Below, piece by piece: positions 11,701 through 27,700 of a stretch of DNA of 64,000 bases. The position numbers and the translations under genes are program-made. Positions within the stretch are counted from its first letter, which is position 1. Every line of letters starts with the position of its first letter. Origin of the DNA: Monodelphis domestica (lineage: Eukaryota > Chordata > Mammalia > Didelphimorphia > Didelphidae); contig NC_077230.1 in assembly GCF_027887165.1 (NCBI RefSeq), positions 345,645,989 to 345,709,988 of the forward strand. The letters run 5' to 3'. The notes under the pieces are model-generated. The model was given only the letters and a program-made list of their open reading frames with translations, did no database searches and had not been told where the DNA came from.

Positions 11701-14700
11701 GCAATTAAGACTAAATGGCACTTTTCCAATGCAGAAGGAGACAGACGAATTTGAAGGATTTAGGACAGAAATAAAAAATAGGTCTTCTAGTCCAATCTCT
11801 TCATTTTACAGAGGAAAAACCCAAGACCCAGAAAAAGTTAAATAACTTGATCAAGGTAATGAGTAACTTAGCTGTTAAGCTGCCTTTCTAGAAAAGAGAC
11901 TTCTCTCATATAGCAGGACCCCACACAAATCTGAATTTTAAAAATGAAAACTAGAAGAAAGAGAGGAATCTCTCTCAAGTAGACTCAAGTTCAATTAAGT
12001 GGTAAGGGAACTAATCATGTTAATAAATTAGCTTATGTTTACATAGAACCATAGTTTATAAACTACTTTTCTCACAATAATATTTGTACTACTTGTTAAC
12101 AGAATTAGGATTTCCATCCGACAGAAGGAACTAGAGCTCCTGAAAGTTAAACAACTCAACAAAAGGGTCAGAGAGCTAGTCATTCTGCATTAGTCAAAGA
12201 TACCAAGCACCTGGGTTTGTACCCCAAAGAGACAATAAGGAAAAAGACTTGTACGAGAATATTCATAGCTGTGCTCTTTGTGGTGGCCAAACATTGGAAA
12301 ATGAGGGGATGACCTTCAATTGGGGAATGGCTGAACAAATTGTGGGATATGTTGGTGATGGAATACTATCGTGCTCAAAGGAATAATAAAGTGGAAGAAT
12401 TCCATGGAGACTGGAACAACCTCCAGGAAGTGATGCAGAGTGAGAGGAGCAGAACCAGGAAAACATCGTACACAGAGACTGATACATTGTGGTACAATTG
12501 AACGTAATGGACTTCTCCATTAGTGGCAATGCAATGTCCCTGAACAATCTGCAGGGATCTAGGAGAAAAAAACACTATCCACAAGCAGAGGACAAACTGT
12601 GGGAGTAAAAACACCGAGGAAAAGCAACTGCTTGACTACAGGGGTTAAGGGGACATGTCTGAGGAGAGACTCTAAATGAACACTCTAATGCAAATACCAA
12701 CAACATGGAAATGGGTTCGAATCAAGAACACATGTGAAACCCAGTGGAATCGTGCGTCGACAATGGGGGGGTGGGGGTGGGGATGGGGGGAGAAAATGAT
12801 CTTTGTCTCCAATGAATAATGTTTTGAAATGACCAAATAAAATATTGTTTTTAAAAAGAAAAGATACCAAGCACCAAGACTCCAATCCCTTGACTCTACT
12901 TTTGGCTCTCTGCAACACTACATGGACTATACCCATGGTGGCAATTAGGACTAGGAAATCTAGGTTATTAGACCAAGATGAGTAGAAGAGAGATGGCAAA
13001 TTCTATACCCTCCACATATAGAAATGCTAGAATTTGTGAAACCTCTCTGGGTATCAGGTCATACAGCTAAAAAGGGCATACAAGACAGAACTCATATGTC
13101 CACGCTTTGCACACTAGTAGATGCTTAACAAATCTCTGCTGAATTGAATTGTGGGAAATGTATTCGCAAAGTTGGCTAGAGAAAAACTAACAAACCACTT
13201 ATAGGCAGACTGAGCTGAGACTTGGGTTGAAGAGTTAAAAGCCCCCATGATCAGGTCTCAACTCCAGTACTTAACAGCTGCAGGACCATGAGCAAGTCAT
13301 TTAAGACTGAAACTCTAAAGGTTTCATGTGAAATTCAAGACAATCAAAATTTAGTGCAGAATGTGTAAAGGCCTTATTTGTTCAGACACATGAGTGAAGC
13401 CAAACTCTTGAGGGCTGTGCTCAGGATAGGAAGGAGCTAGCAAGTCCACCACTAAGCAACAAAATTTTCTTCAAACAGGGGCCAGGGATGACAGTTGACC
13501 TTGCCTGAGGACTGATCTAGCAACCCCAGAGAGGAACAGGCTCAGTAGTGAAGCTTTTATATCTATTAAGTCCTCGTCCACACTGAAAGAATCATGGCTC
13601 TGTCCAAGTACCTGAAGGACTTACAGAACACCACTTTTTAACAGAGGGTTAAGAATACTTGAGATTTTTTTCCTCATGGAGTGTTGTGAAGATAGCACCC
13701 TAGAAACATGTTATTATTAGAACACTTTGCCTCATAATGCCTCAAAATAAGAACATAAAAGCAGAAGAAAACTGGATAGCACAAAGGAAGAAGCATTGCA
13801 TTTGGAGTTGAACCAAATCTGGAACTGAGGTCAAACCTCTGTTCCAACACTTAAGATTTGGGGGATCATGTCCATGTCACCACTTTTCTGGGCTAAAATT
13901 TGCTTGTCTATAAAATGAGGGGGCGGGGGGGGGGGGGGGCTAGCTGAGCTCTAAGGTGCTTCCCTATGTAAAGTCCCCTCCTCTCAAGGACAACGCAGTG
14001 AGAAGCAGGAGGAGGTTCCTAACCACACAATTTCCTGTAGACTCTTCTCCCTTATTGGTAACTTAGCTAATATCAATCATCTATTGTAAACCTTAAAATT
14101 TCTTAGACTTATAAATGTTGGAAATTTCACCATTGGGAAATTTCATACTTGAAAAATTTCCTACTGATAGTCTATTGGAATGTGAACCCCCCCTTGGCAT
14201 GGGAGGGTCCTTCTCCTCCCTACTTAAGATTACTTTAGGACAGAAACCTTTTGCTGAACAATGGAAAGGGCTTTGACCTATGCCTAAGCATAGAACAGGA
14301 AGTTCTTTGAGTCATGATTGATTTTAGAATTGATACAATAGAGATACTTGGAATGACAGAACCAGGTCTTGGAACTTTCAATCTCCACCCTACTCAGGGT
14401 AACAGGATTTAGGAAGGACTGCAGCAAAGGATCAAGATTTAATTATTTGAGAATATGACCTTCAACAGACATGTGCAAAGCCACAGACCTCTGGGCAGTC
14501 CTGGGTTAAGCTAGAGCCACCATTGGCACAGGGAAGACATGGACAGTGATTGGTAGATGTGAGAACTGAGGGGAGGGAACTTGGATGGTTTCCTTAAAGA
14601 TAGCAGGGTCTGAAGACTGAGAGGGTTGGAGAGTTTTTGCTCTGAGAGGTTGTGCTCTGAGAAGCTTGCTCTGAAGGAGGCTGGAGGTGGAGGCCCCTGA

Positions 14701-14844
14701 GACTGTTTCTCCATTTTGGTCACGCGAGTGATAGGGACTGGTCTTTTTTCTTTGCCTCAGCTATCTAAGGGCTTGGGCCTTTTGGCCCAGCCTAAACAGA
14801 GGGGGTATTTAAGCCCTATTCTCTTTTCCTCTCTCCCTCTCTCC

Positions 14845-14890
<46 letters not shown>

Positions 14891-17800
14891 CCTTTCTTCC
14901 TCCTGTTTGTAATTAAAAACTCCATAAAAGGTTGACTGCTAACTTGAGTTTTCATTTAGGAATTACATAGCTGAATTCCTTGGCAACCTTAAATTAATAT
15001 ATATCAGTCTTTTAAAGTGATTTCCTTGTCACACTATTTAAAAACATGTCATTCCATTTTAGTGCCAGGAGACCTCCTGTCTCTTACCCATGCATCCTTC
15101 TTCATCCTCAAAGGTTCTAGTCTTCAAAACTCTCTTCCGTTTTCTCTTCTTTTCTCCACTTGAGGCCTGAAGGATCAGAAATGACAAAGCAAACGTAACT
15201 AACTGATAGCTACACAATCCCAAGAGACATTGACAACATTTCACAAACTAAGCCACTGAATACTTTTGAGCTAGAAAGAAAAGGAAGAATTCTATGATTC
15301 TGCAGAAGATGGTATGTAGTTCAGGCACTGAGAACAGTTAGGTTTGGAGAAAGGAGGCAGGATGTCACCTGTGAGGAACAGCAAAAAGGCCAATCTGGCT
15401 GGACTATGGAATGTGCATAAGAAGTAAGGCCAAAAAAAGTTGGAGAAACAGTGTGGGATCAGGTTTAAAAACCAAAGGGAAGAGGCTACTGCTCAACCTG
15501 AAAGAAATAAGAAGACACTGGACCAAAGATCAGGAGAAAGGCTGAGCCTGGACATGTATATCTACAGAGAGATGTTAATTACACCTGTGGGAGCTGATGG
15601 GGAGGTAGCCTGGGAGAATATACAGAGTGAGGAGTGGTAGATAACACCATAAGATTACAAACCTAGAAAAATGGATGTCTAAACATCTTAGACTTAGAAA
15701 TCTAGAAGACCTGAGTTTAAATCTTGACTGACACATAATATCTGTGTGATTCTGGACAAATAAAATAACTTCTCTGAGACTTGGCTTCATCATCTATAAA
15801 AGATTTGCCTCTAAGATCCCTCCCAGCTCTAAATCTATGATTTATAAACAATAATGGCCAAGTGAGAGTGTAAAGACAAAAGAGGAACATTAAACAAATC
15901 TCTAACCAATGGAAGAATATAGTCTTGAACTTAGGTCTCCGAAGTCCCAGTGCTTTCTTACTTCCATGCTGATTTTAACTCCACTGGGAGAAAACATCTC
16001 AAGGCTCTTCTCTCCCTCAGAACTTTGCTAAATCCTCTCAGTTAGGGGGTAGGTTATTTTTGAATCAATGGACATATATATTTTTAACTCTTAGTTATCT
16101 ACATTAATCCAATTTAAATTAATAAACACTTATTAAACACCTACTGTGGGCAAGATACAAATGACACAAAGACAAAAAAAAATCTATGCTCTTGCTAAGG
16201 GGGTACAATATTTATAGCAGCAGCTAGCATTTATAGAGCATTTTAAGATCTATAAAGAGTTTTACATAGGTTATTTCATTTTTGATCCCTAAAATAACCC
16301 TAGGAAGTAGATGCTATTATTATCCTCATTTTATAGATGAGGAAACTGAGACAAAAAGGATTTAAGTGAGTTGTCCAGGCTCACACAACTAGTGTCTTAG
16401 GCAAGCATCAAACTCAATTCTTCTTGACTTCATGCTTAGGCCAGCACTTATTAGGACTATACCTAGCACACAGTAGGCACTAAATAAATGTTTACTGACT
16501 AACTCCTATGCTAGTGCTTGCTCACTGACAGGTTCAGAGGGAGTCATTGAAGCTTCTTAAGAGGGACTGTCATAATCAGTCTAGGACTTTAAGAAAATTA
16601 TTTTAGAAGCTAATTCACACTAAAGAAGTGAGATTAGAAAGCAAGGAGACTAATTAGAAGACTAAAAAAGTCCAAGCAAGATATGAAGAGTTCATGATAA
16701 GAGAAAGATGGGTAAGAAATAAATAGATGATATTGAGAAAAGAATTGCATCCAAATTTCAGGACTCAGAAGATTTAGGTTGGAATTCTAGCTCTGTCAGT
16801 TTCTATATGACCTCAGAGGTTTTAATTAACTCCTTGAAGAATTTAGCTTCCTAATCTGTCAAGTAAGGGAAAACAGTATTGCCCTGTTCACTTCAGAATT
16901 GTTGTGAGGGTCAAACAGAGCTCTCTACATGAAGTACTTTATAAATCAACAAAACAATAGTAAGGAACATATCTGAATAAAAAGAGCACTGGATTTGGCA
17001 GCAGCATGTTGAGGTTTCAAATCCTTGTTCTGCCACTTACTAGATGACTAGTATTACTCTAGACAAGTCATTTAACTTTGTGGGGCTCAGTTTATTCATT
17101 TGTAAAATGAAGGAGTTGGACTCATGTCTGCTGATGACTATTCCAGTTATAAATCAATGAGCCTATTATCTATGAGACTATACTAAATCAGTATCCACTA
17201 TTATTATTTCCCTATTTGCTAAACTAGTGCACTATTCAACCTCCTTATAGGAGAGCTGTTAGAATGCTGTAAAAATGAGTCACTTGAATCTGCCCTACTC
17301 GTCTCGTTCTGTATTTTTAGCAAATTGTCAGTCATATACCTTGAAATAGCTAGGAGGTCTCATCTCAGACCATCTCAGGTTCCCTTGCCAAATCTAAGAG
17401 AAGGGAAAAGGTGTGGCAGCTCTGCCACACACAGCTGTAGGCACAATGGGCAGATAACAGGTATACAAATATTTAAGGGCACATGGGTAAAAAGCCTTCT
17501 TCAATTGAAGAATAATTCATGACAATAATCAAAGGAGCAACAACATCTATTTATATACTGTGTGTTTTTTTTTTGTTTAACAAAGCACTTTGTGCACAAT
17601 CCTATGGCACTGGTAGGGAAAATATCACCCCTACTGTACAGAAGAGGAAACAGATTCAGAGTTGACTTGTCCATGATTATCCAAATAGCATGGGCAATGT
17701 GGCAGAGGCAGAGAAAGAAGGAAGACTGAAAGGCAACAGGAAGCCCCAGGCACATTTTTACCTTGATGGAAGGAGGCTCTGGCTCAGTCTTTGGGGCTAG

Positions 17801-18708
17801 CTCAGGAAGGGGAGACTGAGGAGGGCCTGAAGGTGGTGACTCAGCTTCATAAGCCTCTGGAGAATCTGGCAGGACTGCAAGGAAAACCAATTAGAGAGAT
17901 CAGAACTATATGCACTATCTGGTCTTCTGTTTATACTTGCCTTTACCAGGGGAATTTATGGTATTGCGCAAGTTAAAATAAAAGAACACAAGTCTTTTTC
18001 CTTACCAGTCAGAAAGCAAACAGGAGGTTGTATATTTAACCTGGGCCTATGTGAACACATAAATAGCATATTGCCCCAAATAGATGGACACTATTGGCAG
18101 GCAAAGTAGGTGGCTAGCATTAGGCAAACAAAGCCTACTTGGGGGTCTTTCTCTAACAGAATATATCATGATATTATGGCTGGAACCTGTGGTTTGAGAG
18201 TATTTTCCTAGTCAAGACTCAGATTTCCAGAGTGTCAGAGCTGGGCTAAAACATATATACACATTACCCAGAGGGTCAGAATTAGAAGAGCCCTTATCAT
18301 ATAATATATATGCCAAGCACTCTGGGAGAATGTGCTAAGTCCTAGTCCAGGACAATTCTGAGGGACTTATAACAAATAATGCTATCCACCTCCAGAGAAA
18401 GAACTGTTAAGAGTCAGATGCAGTTAAAAACATACTATTTTTCACTTTATTTGTGTTTTTATTTGGAGATTTCAGTTTTACATTAAGTATTATCTTGCAA
18501 CAATGACCAATATGGAACCATTCTGCATGATCATACATATACAACCCAGATCAAATCACTTACCTTCTCAAGGAGGGCAGAGGGAAGGGAGGGAGACAAT
18601 TTGGATTTTATAATCTCAGAAAACAAATGTTGAAAATTGTTATTACATGTAATTAGGAAAATAAGATTTTTTTTAAAAAAGAGAATGTGCTAATGAGTAA
18701 ACATTACC

Positions 18709-18741
<33 letters not shown>

Positions 18742-21700
18742 GGTAATAGGGAAGGGACCATAAGACATTATCTAGTCCAAATCCTCATTTGAAAGAGGAG
18801 GAAACCAAAACCTAGAAAAAGGCAATGACAGAGCCATAGCAGCATTGCTAAGAAATAGCACAATACAGGCCTGAACTTGCTCTCCAAACTCAAACTTATA
18901 GCACTCTTTCCCCTCCAGGTGAGGAAGCTTCCTCTGGCTTCTTTGCTCATCCCTCAATAAGAATGTTCTACACTGGGAAGACTGATTGATTGGCCAGTCA
19001 ACAAGCATCTATTAAGCCTTTACTGTATGCCATGATCTGGGCTAATGAGGGATATAAAGAAAAGCAGGGGGAAAAAAACCCAACCCCAATTTTTTTTAAC
19101 CCTTACCTTCTGTCCTAGTAACAACTCTAAGACAGAAGGGCAAGGGCTAAGTGAATGGGGTTAAGTGACTTGCCCAGCATCACACGACCAGTTAGTGTCT
19201 GAGGCTAGATTTGAACTAGGCCCTCCTGATTAAAGGCCTGGTGCTCTATCCACTGAGCCACCTAGATGCCCCAAATCCATCCATCCTCTCTCTGTCTGTC
19301 TGTCTCTCTCTCCCTCCAATGGAAGTTAAGTGACTTGCCCAGGGTCACACAGCTAGGACCTCCTATCTCTAGGTATGGCTCTCAATCAACCGAGTTATCC
19401 AGCTGCCCCTTCCCTTCCCTTAAGGAGCTCACATTCTAGTGGAGAAGACAAGATGTAAATAATTATAAGATGTATGCATATAAGATGTATGCAAAGTAAA
19501 CTGAAGGCAATCTATTAGCCTATGGAAGCCCTTCTGGGTAAGGAAAATGAAGGACATCCCATCTGTTAGCAAATGTGTAAAACCCATGAGTGGAGAAGTC
19601 TTAAATCCGCAACTTGACTTATTGCTCAATCTGCATAATGAAGTGTTTGGAGAGGGGACCAAGTAGCTATTTTGCCTCACCTGATCCCTGAATCTCATGC
19701 CTCCTTTCAAACTCAACAAGAAATCTGGATCTAAAATTCTCCCCACTGATTAGGTCAGTCAGTATTAAAAATTATGACCACACAGGGTACACGGCCAAAT
19801 GACCTGCAGAGGTGAAGAAGACTGAACTTCGGCCAATATGAAAACATAAATTATCCACTCAAGCATGAACTCCAACAGTAAACTTTGGAATAAACGATAC
19901 AGAAACACAATAGGATGTTGCCCAGGATACTAGACTTCAGTCAGCTGGAACAGGATAAGGAACTAACATAGGATAAAAAGGAAGCAGAGACCCAAACAAC
20001 ATCTCTCCCTGAAAGTAAAAGATGCTAAAACAGACAAACTAGAATATTTTTTTTGTTCTGTTTTCCCAAGAAGAGAAAAAAAAAACAAACCCAAAACATG
20101 TGGCTCTTAGCCATCACTACTCCTCCCTCTCCGAGCTTGGATAATACTTTGTTTTTCATTTTCTAATGTATCATTTATTCATGCATATTAGTACTCTACA
20201 TATCATCTCCCCCTCATCTCTAAGCCCCTTATCTAAACACTGTACACCCCTCTTGTCCCTAACACAATACTCAGTGCACAACAGTTGCTTAATAAGTGTT
20301 TGATCAAATGGTTCCTGGCCAGGATAGGTGCCTGAACAGGGAGGTAGACCCCCTGGTCCCCATACATATCTCCAGCAAAACCCTCAAGCTCCCCCAAGTC
20401 TTAATCAGAATCAGGAAATGCAGTGGAAAACAGAAGACTGAGGGCAATGGAAGAGGGGGGGTCTGATGTCTAGGAATATCGCAGAGCAAAGTATAGTTAG
20501 AGATAGGCCTGGGACACTGGGGAACAAACCAAGCTCTCTGTGTCAGTGGTCAGAAAGCCCTGGGGCCATGATGGCAAACCTGTGGCACATGTGCCAAAAA
20601 GGGCACACACACCACCACCACCTCACCGAGTTCATTACTAGAAAGGCAGAGGGACTTGGGCAGAGCTGCTCCCCTTCCCTTCTCAGCCACACTTCCCCAC
20701 CCCTCTGCCCAGAAGCCAATGGGAGCACAAAGTGGGGTAAAGTGGGTGGCTCACAGGTGGCAGAGCTGGTGGGGAGCAGAGCGTTTGGGCCACTTCCCTT
20801 CCCCTCTCTACACTTGCTAAGGACATTTCTCACTTCACTGTCCCCTCCACCCAGCAGTCCAACAGGGCTCCCCTATGTGGGGTAAAGGAAGGCGGGGGGG
20901 GGGGGAGGGGGTGTCAGGCCAGGTCTCAGCACCTGGTCTCTAAAAGATTCCACATCACTGCCATAGGGTGAGGGCCTCAGAAGCCCAAAGAGAGAGGGGG
21001 CGGGTAAGGAATAACACATGAGGCAGTATGGGATGATGGCTCCATAGGCACTAGAATAAACAACAGTTCCATGAGAGGGCAAGAAACGACAAAAATAAAT
21101 AAATAAATAAATAAATAAATAAATGAAAATCCTTCTCAAATCTAAGAAAATCCAAGATACCTGATATCAAAAAATCAACTGACCTGGGAAACAACTAAAG
21201 GAGAAATAATTTAAGAATCATTGGAGTAGGAATAGCTAAGTAGCACAGTAGATAGAATGTCAGATCTGGAGAGAAAGGGTCCTGGGTTCAAATGTGACCT
21301 CAGATTACTTCCTACCTATGTGACCCTGGGCAGATCACTTAATCCCAATTGCCTAGAACTTCCTGTTTTTCTGTCTTAGAATAGACACTAAGTCTGAAGT
21401 AAGAGTTAAAAAAAAAAGTTACTGGACTAACTAAAAACTATGATTAAAAAAAAAAAACCTGGAAAATATTGATACATTTTAAGAAATCATAAGTTAAAAT
21501 TATATATCTATTAGAACCAGAGGGCAAAGTGTAGATAAGAAGATTCCACTCATCACTTTAAGGAACCCCTAAAGGAAAAGTTCTAGGAATGACATTCCAA
21601 AAGGTACCCACTTCAAAGACAAAACACTATCATCCTCCAGAAAGAAGCAGTTCAAGTACTGGGGAACTGGTAAACAAAACCTGGCCACTTGCACTAAAAA

Positions 21701-24700
21701 CCAGAGCAGATCCCAATGTAAAATATTCCAAAAGGTAAACAAGATCTAGGCTGACAACCAAGAATAACTTAGTGTGTAAAGCTAGAGTAAAAATGGGCCT
21801 TTAATAGAAAAGAGGATTTTAAGCATTCTGATGAAATGACCAGAGCTGAGTAGGAACTTCAGGGAAATTAAAAAAAAAATAAGTGAATAAATAAACAACT
21901 GAATTAAATTTATGAATAAGTGAATTCATCATTATCATCATCTATATAGCCCCTCCCTTTTTTAAAACCTTACTTTCTGCCTTAGAATCAATTTTAAGTA
22001 TTGGTTCCAAGGCAGAAGAGCAGTTAAGGGCTAAACAGTTGAGGTTAATGACTTGCTCAGGGTCACACAGCTGGAAAGTGCCTCAGGCTAGATCTGAACC
22101 CAAGACCTTCCATCTCCAAGCCTGACGCTCTATCCACTGAGCCACCTACCTGCTCCTATATAACCCTTTAAAGTTTGTGAAACTTATTGTTTAAGTCACT
22201 TCATTTTGGCAATTTGGAACTATGTTCAAAGGGCATTAAAAGACTATTTGTCCTTTGATCCAGCCATACCACTGCTGGGTTTATACCTCAAAGAAATAAT
22301 AAAGAAAAAGATCTGTACAAAAATATATATAGCCGCACTCTTTGTGATGGCAAAAAATTGGAAAATAAGAGGATGCCCTCCAATTGGGAAATGACTGAAC
22401 AAATTGTGGTATCTGTTGGTGATGGAATACTATTGTGCTCAAAGGAATGATAAACTGGAGGAATTCCATGTGAACTGAAATAACCTCCAGGAATTGATGT
22501 ATAGTGAAAGGAGCAGAATCAGGAGAACATTATGCACAGAGACAGATACACTGTGGTACAATCGAATGAATTGGACTTCTCCATTAGTGGCAATGCAATG
22601 TCCCTGAACAAACTGGAGGGATCTATGAGAAAGAACACTATCCACATTCAGAGAAAGAACTGTGGGAGCAGAAACACAGAAGAAAAACAACTGCCTGGTC
22701 ACATGGGTCGATGGGGATATGACTGGGGTTGTAGACTCTAAATGAGCACCCTAGTGCAAATATCAATAATGTAGAAATAGGTTTTGATCAATGACACATC
22801 TAAAACCCAGTGGAACTGCTTGTTAACTATGGGAGGAGATTAGGAGGAGGGAAGGGAAAGAACATGATTCATGCAACCATGGAAAAATATTCTAATTTAA
22901 TTAAATAAATAAACTTATTTTAAATAAATAGCATATGTAGATAGCACATAAATAGTAAATACAAGGAACTACATGAAGATATAGTGCTTAACATTCTAAT
23001 AGAAAACAAAATAAATGTCCCTCAAAACCTTGATATCTTGAAAGGATATTAAATGAAAATACCAAAAAAGGGGGACTTGGGGATGAATTAATTTTATTCT
23101 GAAGAGTTTTCAAAATCGAAAGAAAAAATGGTCAAGGGACACGAATAGGTTATTTTCACATGAAGAAATCAAAACTATCAATAAGCACATGAAAAAGTTC
23201 TAAATCCCTCCTGATTAGAGAAATGCAAATAAAAACAACTCTGAGGTACCACCTCACACCTAGCAATATGCCAATATGGCAGCAAAGGAAAATGATAAAT
23301 GTTGGAGGGGGTGTGGCAAATTGGGATACTAATACACTGCTGGTGGAGTTGTGAATTGGTTCAACCATTCTGGAGGGCAATTTAGAACTATACACAAGGG
23401 GCTTTAAAAGATTGCCTGCCCTTTGATCCAGCCATACCACTGCTGGGTTTGTACCTCAAAGAGATAATAAGGGGGGGGGGGGGGACTTGTACAAAAATAT
23501 TTACAGCTGCATTCTTTGTGGTGGCAAAAATTTGGAAAATGAGGGGGATTTTTTGATTGGGGAATGGATGAACAAATTGTGGTATCTGATAGTGATGGAA
23601 TACTATTGTGCTGGAAGGAATGATGAACTGGAGGATTTCTATGTGAACTGGAAAGACCTCCAGGACTTGAGCAAAAGGAAGAGTGAAAAGAGCAGAACAT
23701 TGTACACAGAGACTGATACACTGTGGCACAGTCTAATGTAACTTTTCTATTAGTATCAATGCAATGATCCAAGACAATTCTGAGGAACTTGTGAGAAAGA
23801 ACACTATCCACATCCTGAGGAAGAACTGTGGGAGCAGAAACACAGATCACATGGTTCAATGGGGATATGATTAGGGTTTTGGCATTAAAAGATCACTGTA
23901 TTACAAATATGAATAACATGGAAATAGGTTTTGAACAATGATATATGTATAACCCAGTGGAATTATTTGTCAGCTCCAGGAGGGAGAAGGGAAGGGGGGG
24001 GGTGGGGGGAATAATGAATCATGTAACCATGGAAAAATACTCTAAATAAAAAATAAATGAAAGAAAATAGAAAGAAAAGGGGATGGGAAGAGGATAAATA
24101 TTTATAATGTTTTACTATGTGCCAGTCATTGTGCTTTAATAAGAACTTTTTATAAATGTTATTTCATTCAAACCCCGCCAAAACTGTGAGGTAGATGCTA
24201 TTATTATCCTCATATTTCAGTTGAGGAAAACTGAGGCAAATGAATAGAATTTTACTCTTGTAAAATTTGGAGCTTTCTTGTTTCTTTCATTGTTTTGACT
24301 TTTAATACAAAAATCTGTCTTGTTTAAAGGGTCTTAGTTGCTAGTGGGTTCCCTTTATCTTTTTGGTATCTTTATTATAATTTGTTGGAAAACTTTTTGT
24401 TCTTATGAATAAATGTTTTAGAGGAAGATGAAACATGTTTGGTGATTTACTGATTCAACCACTTTTAGTGCCTTCCCCTGCACAATGCAGTGTCAAGAAA
24501 GGTAGTACTAAAAGCAATGAATAAGTCAGTTTGGGCCTGGAGAATGAAAAAACTCAAAATGCCAATGGGTGTTATTGATAATTTCTTTGAGATTCCTATG
24601 AAACATACATACGTACATCGAACTCATTTATTGTCTGGCATCTCTGGCTCTCCATAGTGGTGCTGGTGAAGATTCAGGTGACTTTTTCACTGTCTAACCT

Positions 24701-27700
24701 TTTATTCATCACATTTAGAGTTTAAGCCAACATTGCCCTAAGCCTCCTGGTTTTTATTGTTTTAACTGCTTAAAAAACAAAAGCAGAATCACAAGAGTCT
24801 GGGCTAGAAAAAATTTCAGGTCACTATCTAGTCCAATCTATTGCTAGACAAGGTCCAACAAGCTGAACCAGTGGTCATTCAGCCTTTTCTTGAAGTCATG
24901 CAAGAAGGGGAACTGATTATATCTCAAGTAAAAGCCTGCTGCTACTGTAGGAGAACTTTCATTGTTAGAAAGATTTTCTTCCTGACATGAAACTTAAATG
25001 TACCTCTTTGAAGCATTCATTCATAGGTCCTAGTTCTGTCCTCTTGCCAAAGAGAATAAGTGTATTCATTCTCACATGTGAATAGTTCTGATTTTTATAA
25101 AACAGATTAGTTTATCCAATGATTGTCTGGAAGAATTCTTTCAAAAGATAACTTTCCAGTCATATTCAAAGCACTGGTATTAATTTCCTACCACTAGAAT
25201 TTAACACCTTGAATGACCTGTCATGAAAATTCAAAGAGCTCCCAGAAACACTGAGGACACGAATGGAAAATAAAACAATGATAAAAATTTTTAAATAATA
25301 TTTGGTGAATTTAAGCAGTCAAAGAAAAGTTACCTAATTAAATGATTCATTCCTAGAATCTATTTCTAGGTTTTGTAACTGACTTCTTTGAAACTAGAAT
25401 AAGACACTGAACCAATCACTTTTCAAATTAAAAACATCCTTTTAAAAGTAGTTCAATTTAATGTATTAACTTTTCAGTGCGAAGAAAACTAGAAATGTCC
25501 ACTGCTAGGATTTTATATAGGTTATTTGTATGAGATTTTTTAGCTCTGAGAATCATTAGTGATAAGAAAAGTGTTAGAAGGGCCTGTGAAACTCTTCCAG
25601 TTTAATTCTAGTATGATGAATAAATTCCCCTTAAGAATCTACAACAAACTATTATCCAGTCTCTACCTGAATCCTTCCAATGCTGAGGAAATCACAGAAC
25701 AAAAAAGCCCCCACAGAAGATTAAGTCTCCCCAAAGTGTAAAGGGAGCCCCTTCCTCCCAGGGTCGTGAACTTTCTGCTCGTCTGAGTCATCCCATTAGC
25801 ATGGCTGGAATGCTCCAAACAAAGGTCACAGGTTAAAAGCCCTAGGAAAGGAAGTGATGTGGAGAAATAGTGGACGATAAAAAATGAGACCATGGAGAAC
25901 AGCTTCTTCTCTGGAGGTCTTTGGCTGGAAGTGTTTCTGTGATTTGGTGTTGGTGGCTCAGGTGGAAGTAAGATTATGGTGGAAGGCTAGGAAATAGCCT
26001 ATTTCCTCCCCTCCTTATTTCTTCTTAGACTATATTTATATTAAAATTAAACTGTTAAAAGCTACTATCATACTCATGACTTAAGGATTAATTATATTAA
26101 TTTTCAATATTACATCAAGTACCTCAGAGGACATCTGGTTCAACGCATTCTTGGAAAGGAATCTTTTTTGCAATGTCTCTAATAAGTGGTCACCTAGCTT
26201 CTACTTGAAGCCTTCCAACAAATGGGAATCTATTCTTCCCAAGGAAAGTTTTTTTGGTTTTGGTTTTTTCCAAAATCTATATCTCTGCATATTTCTCCCA
26301 TGGTCCCTCATTGTACCCTTTCCTGTGACCCCCCACTCTGGCCCAAGAAGAACTAATCTAATGTCTCTTCCCCTTTGTCTGCTCTACAAATATTTAAAGA
26401 TAGCTATGATATCATTTAAGTTTTCTTTTCTTCATATTTAATATTATTTCTTTCAGAGGAAAAGTGCTATAGTAACATAAGCCCCTCTGGTGTCTAGAAA
26501 AGACAGAATGAAAACTTCTTGAGTTCATTCACAGTTCCAAAAAACCTTCTATAACACTTTGATTCTCATTTCCCTCCTGGGAAAATGGAATCATTTTTTT
26601 ACCTCATTCACAAGAGGATTTTAAAGATTAACCAGTCAAATAAAAAAAAAAAAAGCTTTAAATCCTTATCTGGGGCAGTTAAGTGGCTCAATAGATATAT
26701 GATTTCAGGTAATTGTCTAGCCTATCTTCTGCCTAGGAACAACTGGCTCAACAGGTTAAGTGATTTGCCCAGGGTCCGATAGCTAGAAGTGTCTATGGTC
26801 ATATTTGAACCCAGCCTCCCTCCTATCCCCAATTTCCTGTCTTGACTCTCCATCTATGGAAGCACTCAGCTGCCCTTCAAAGCCATCTCTTGATTTATAT
26901 TGTTCCTATGTGAATTCTGAGAAGCAAATGAATAAACTTAGATTTTCCTGACTCTAGGTCTAGTGCTCTCTCCTCTGCAACCTAGCTGGCATACCCCTCA
27001 AAATGGTCAAAAATGAAGGGAAAATACTCATGGGTATAAAAATGTTATTAGTAGCACAGACTATTGTAGCAAAGAATTGGAAATAAAGAGGGTGCTCACC
27101 AAGTGGGAATGGCTGAAGAAATGATTGTATGTTATATATGAATGTAGGAAATAGGGACGAGCCTTATGATTTCACTGGCATCAGATCAATGCAAGTTGGC
27201 ACCTTTTCTGTGTTGCCTGGAGCCCTGAGGTTAGGTGACCTGCCCAGAGTCCTACAGTCAGTAAATGTTAGAGATTCTTGGCTTGAGGGCAGTTCTCCCC
27301 CCATACCCTGAACTCAGAAATAATATCAGTAAATAAATATTACTGTACCATGAAAGATGATGAAAGAAACAGATATAGGGAAAGCTGAGGAGACCAGTAT
27401 TAAGTGATACAGACTGAAGTGAACAAAATCAGGAGAACAATTTATAGAATGACTTCAAGAATATAAAGGAAAACAATTTCCAAAGACTTGAGAAATCTGA
27501 CTGATGCAATGACCAACTCCAGAAGACTGGTGATAAAAGCACAGCTCTTCCCTCCTGGCAGAGATGTAAGAGACTAGAGGTGCAGAACAAAACAGACATT
27601 TTCAGACCTGGCTAATGTGTGGATTTGTCTTTCTAAACTATGCCTATCTGTTACAAGGAGGGCTTTTATTCTGATGAAGTAAGAGGGAAGAATGAGTTAA

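Noticed and set aside
22206..22394. Plus-strand open frame with FDPAIPLLGLY
   Set aside because: It is the C-terminal end of LINE-1 ORF2 in a dead copy, not a host gene.
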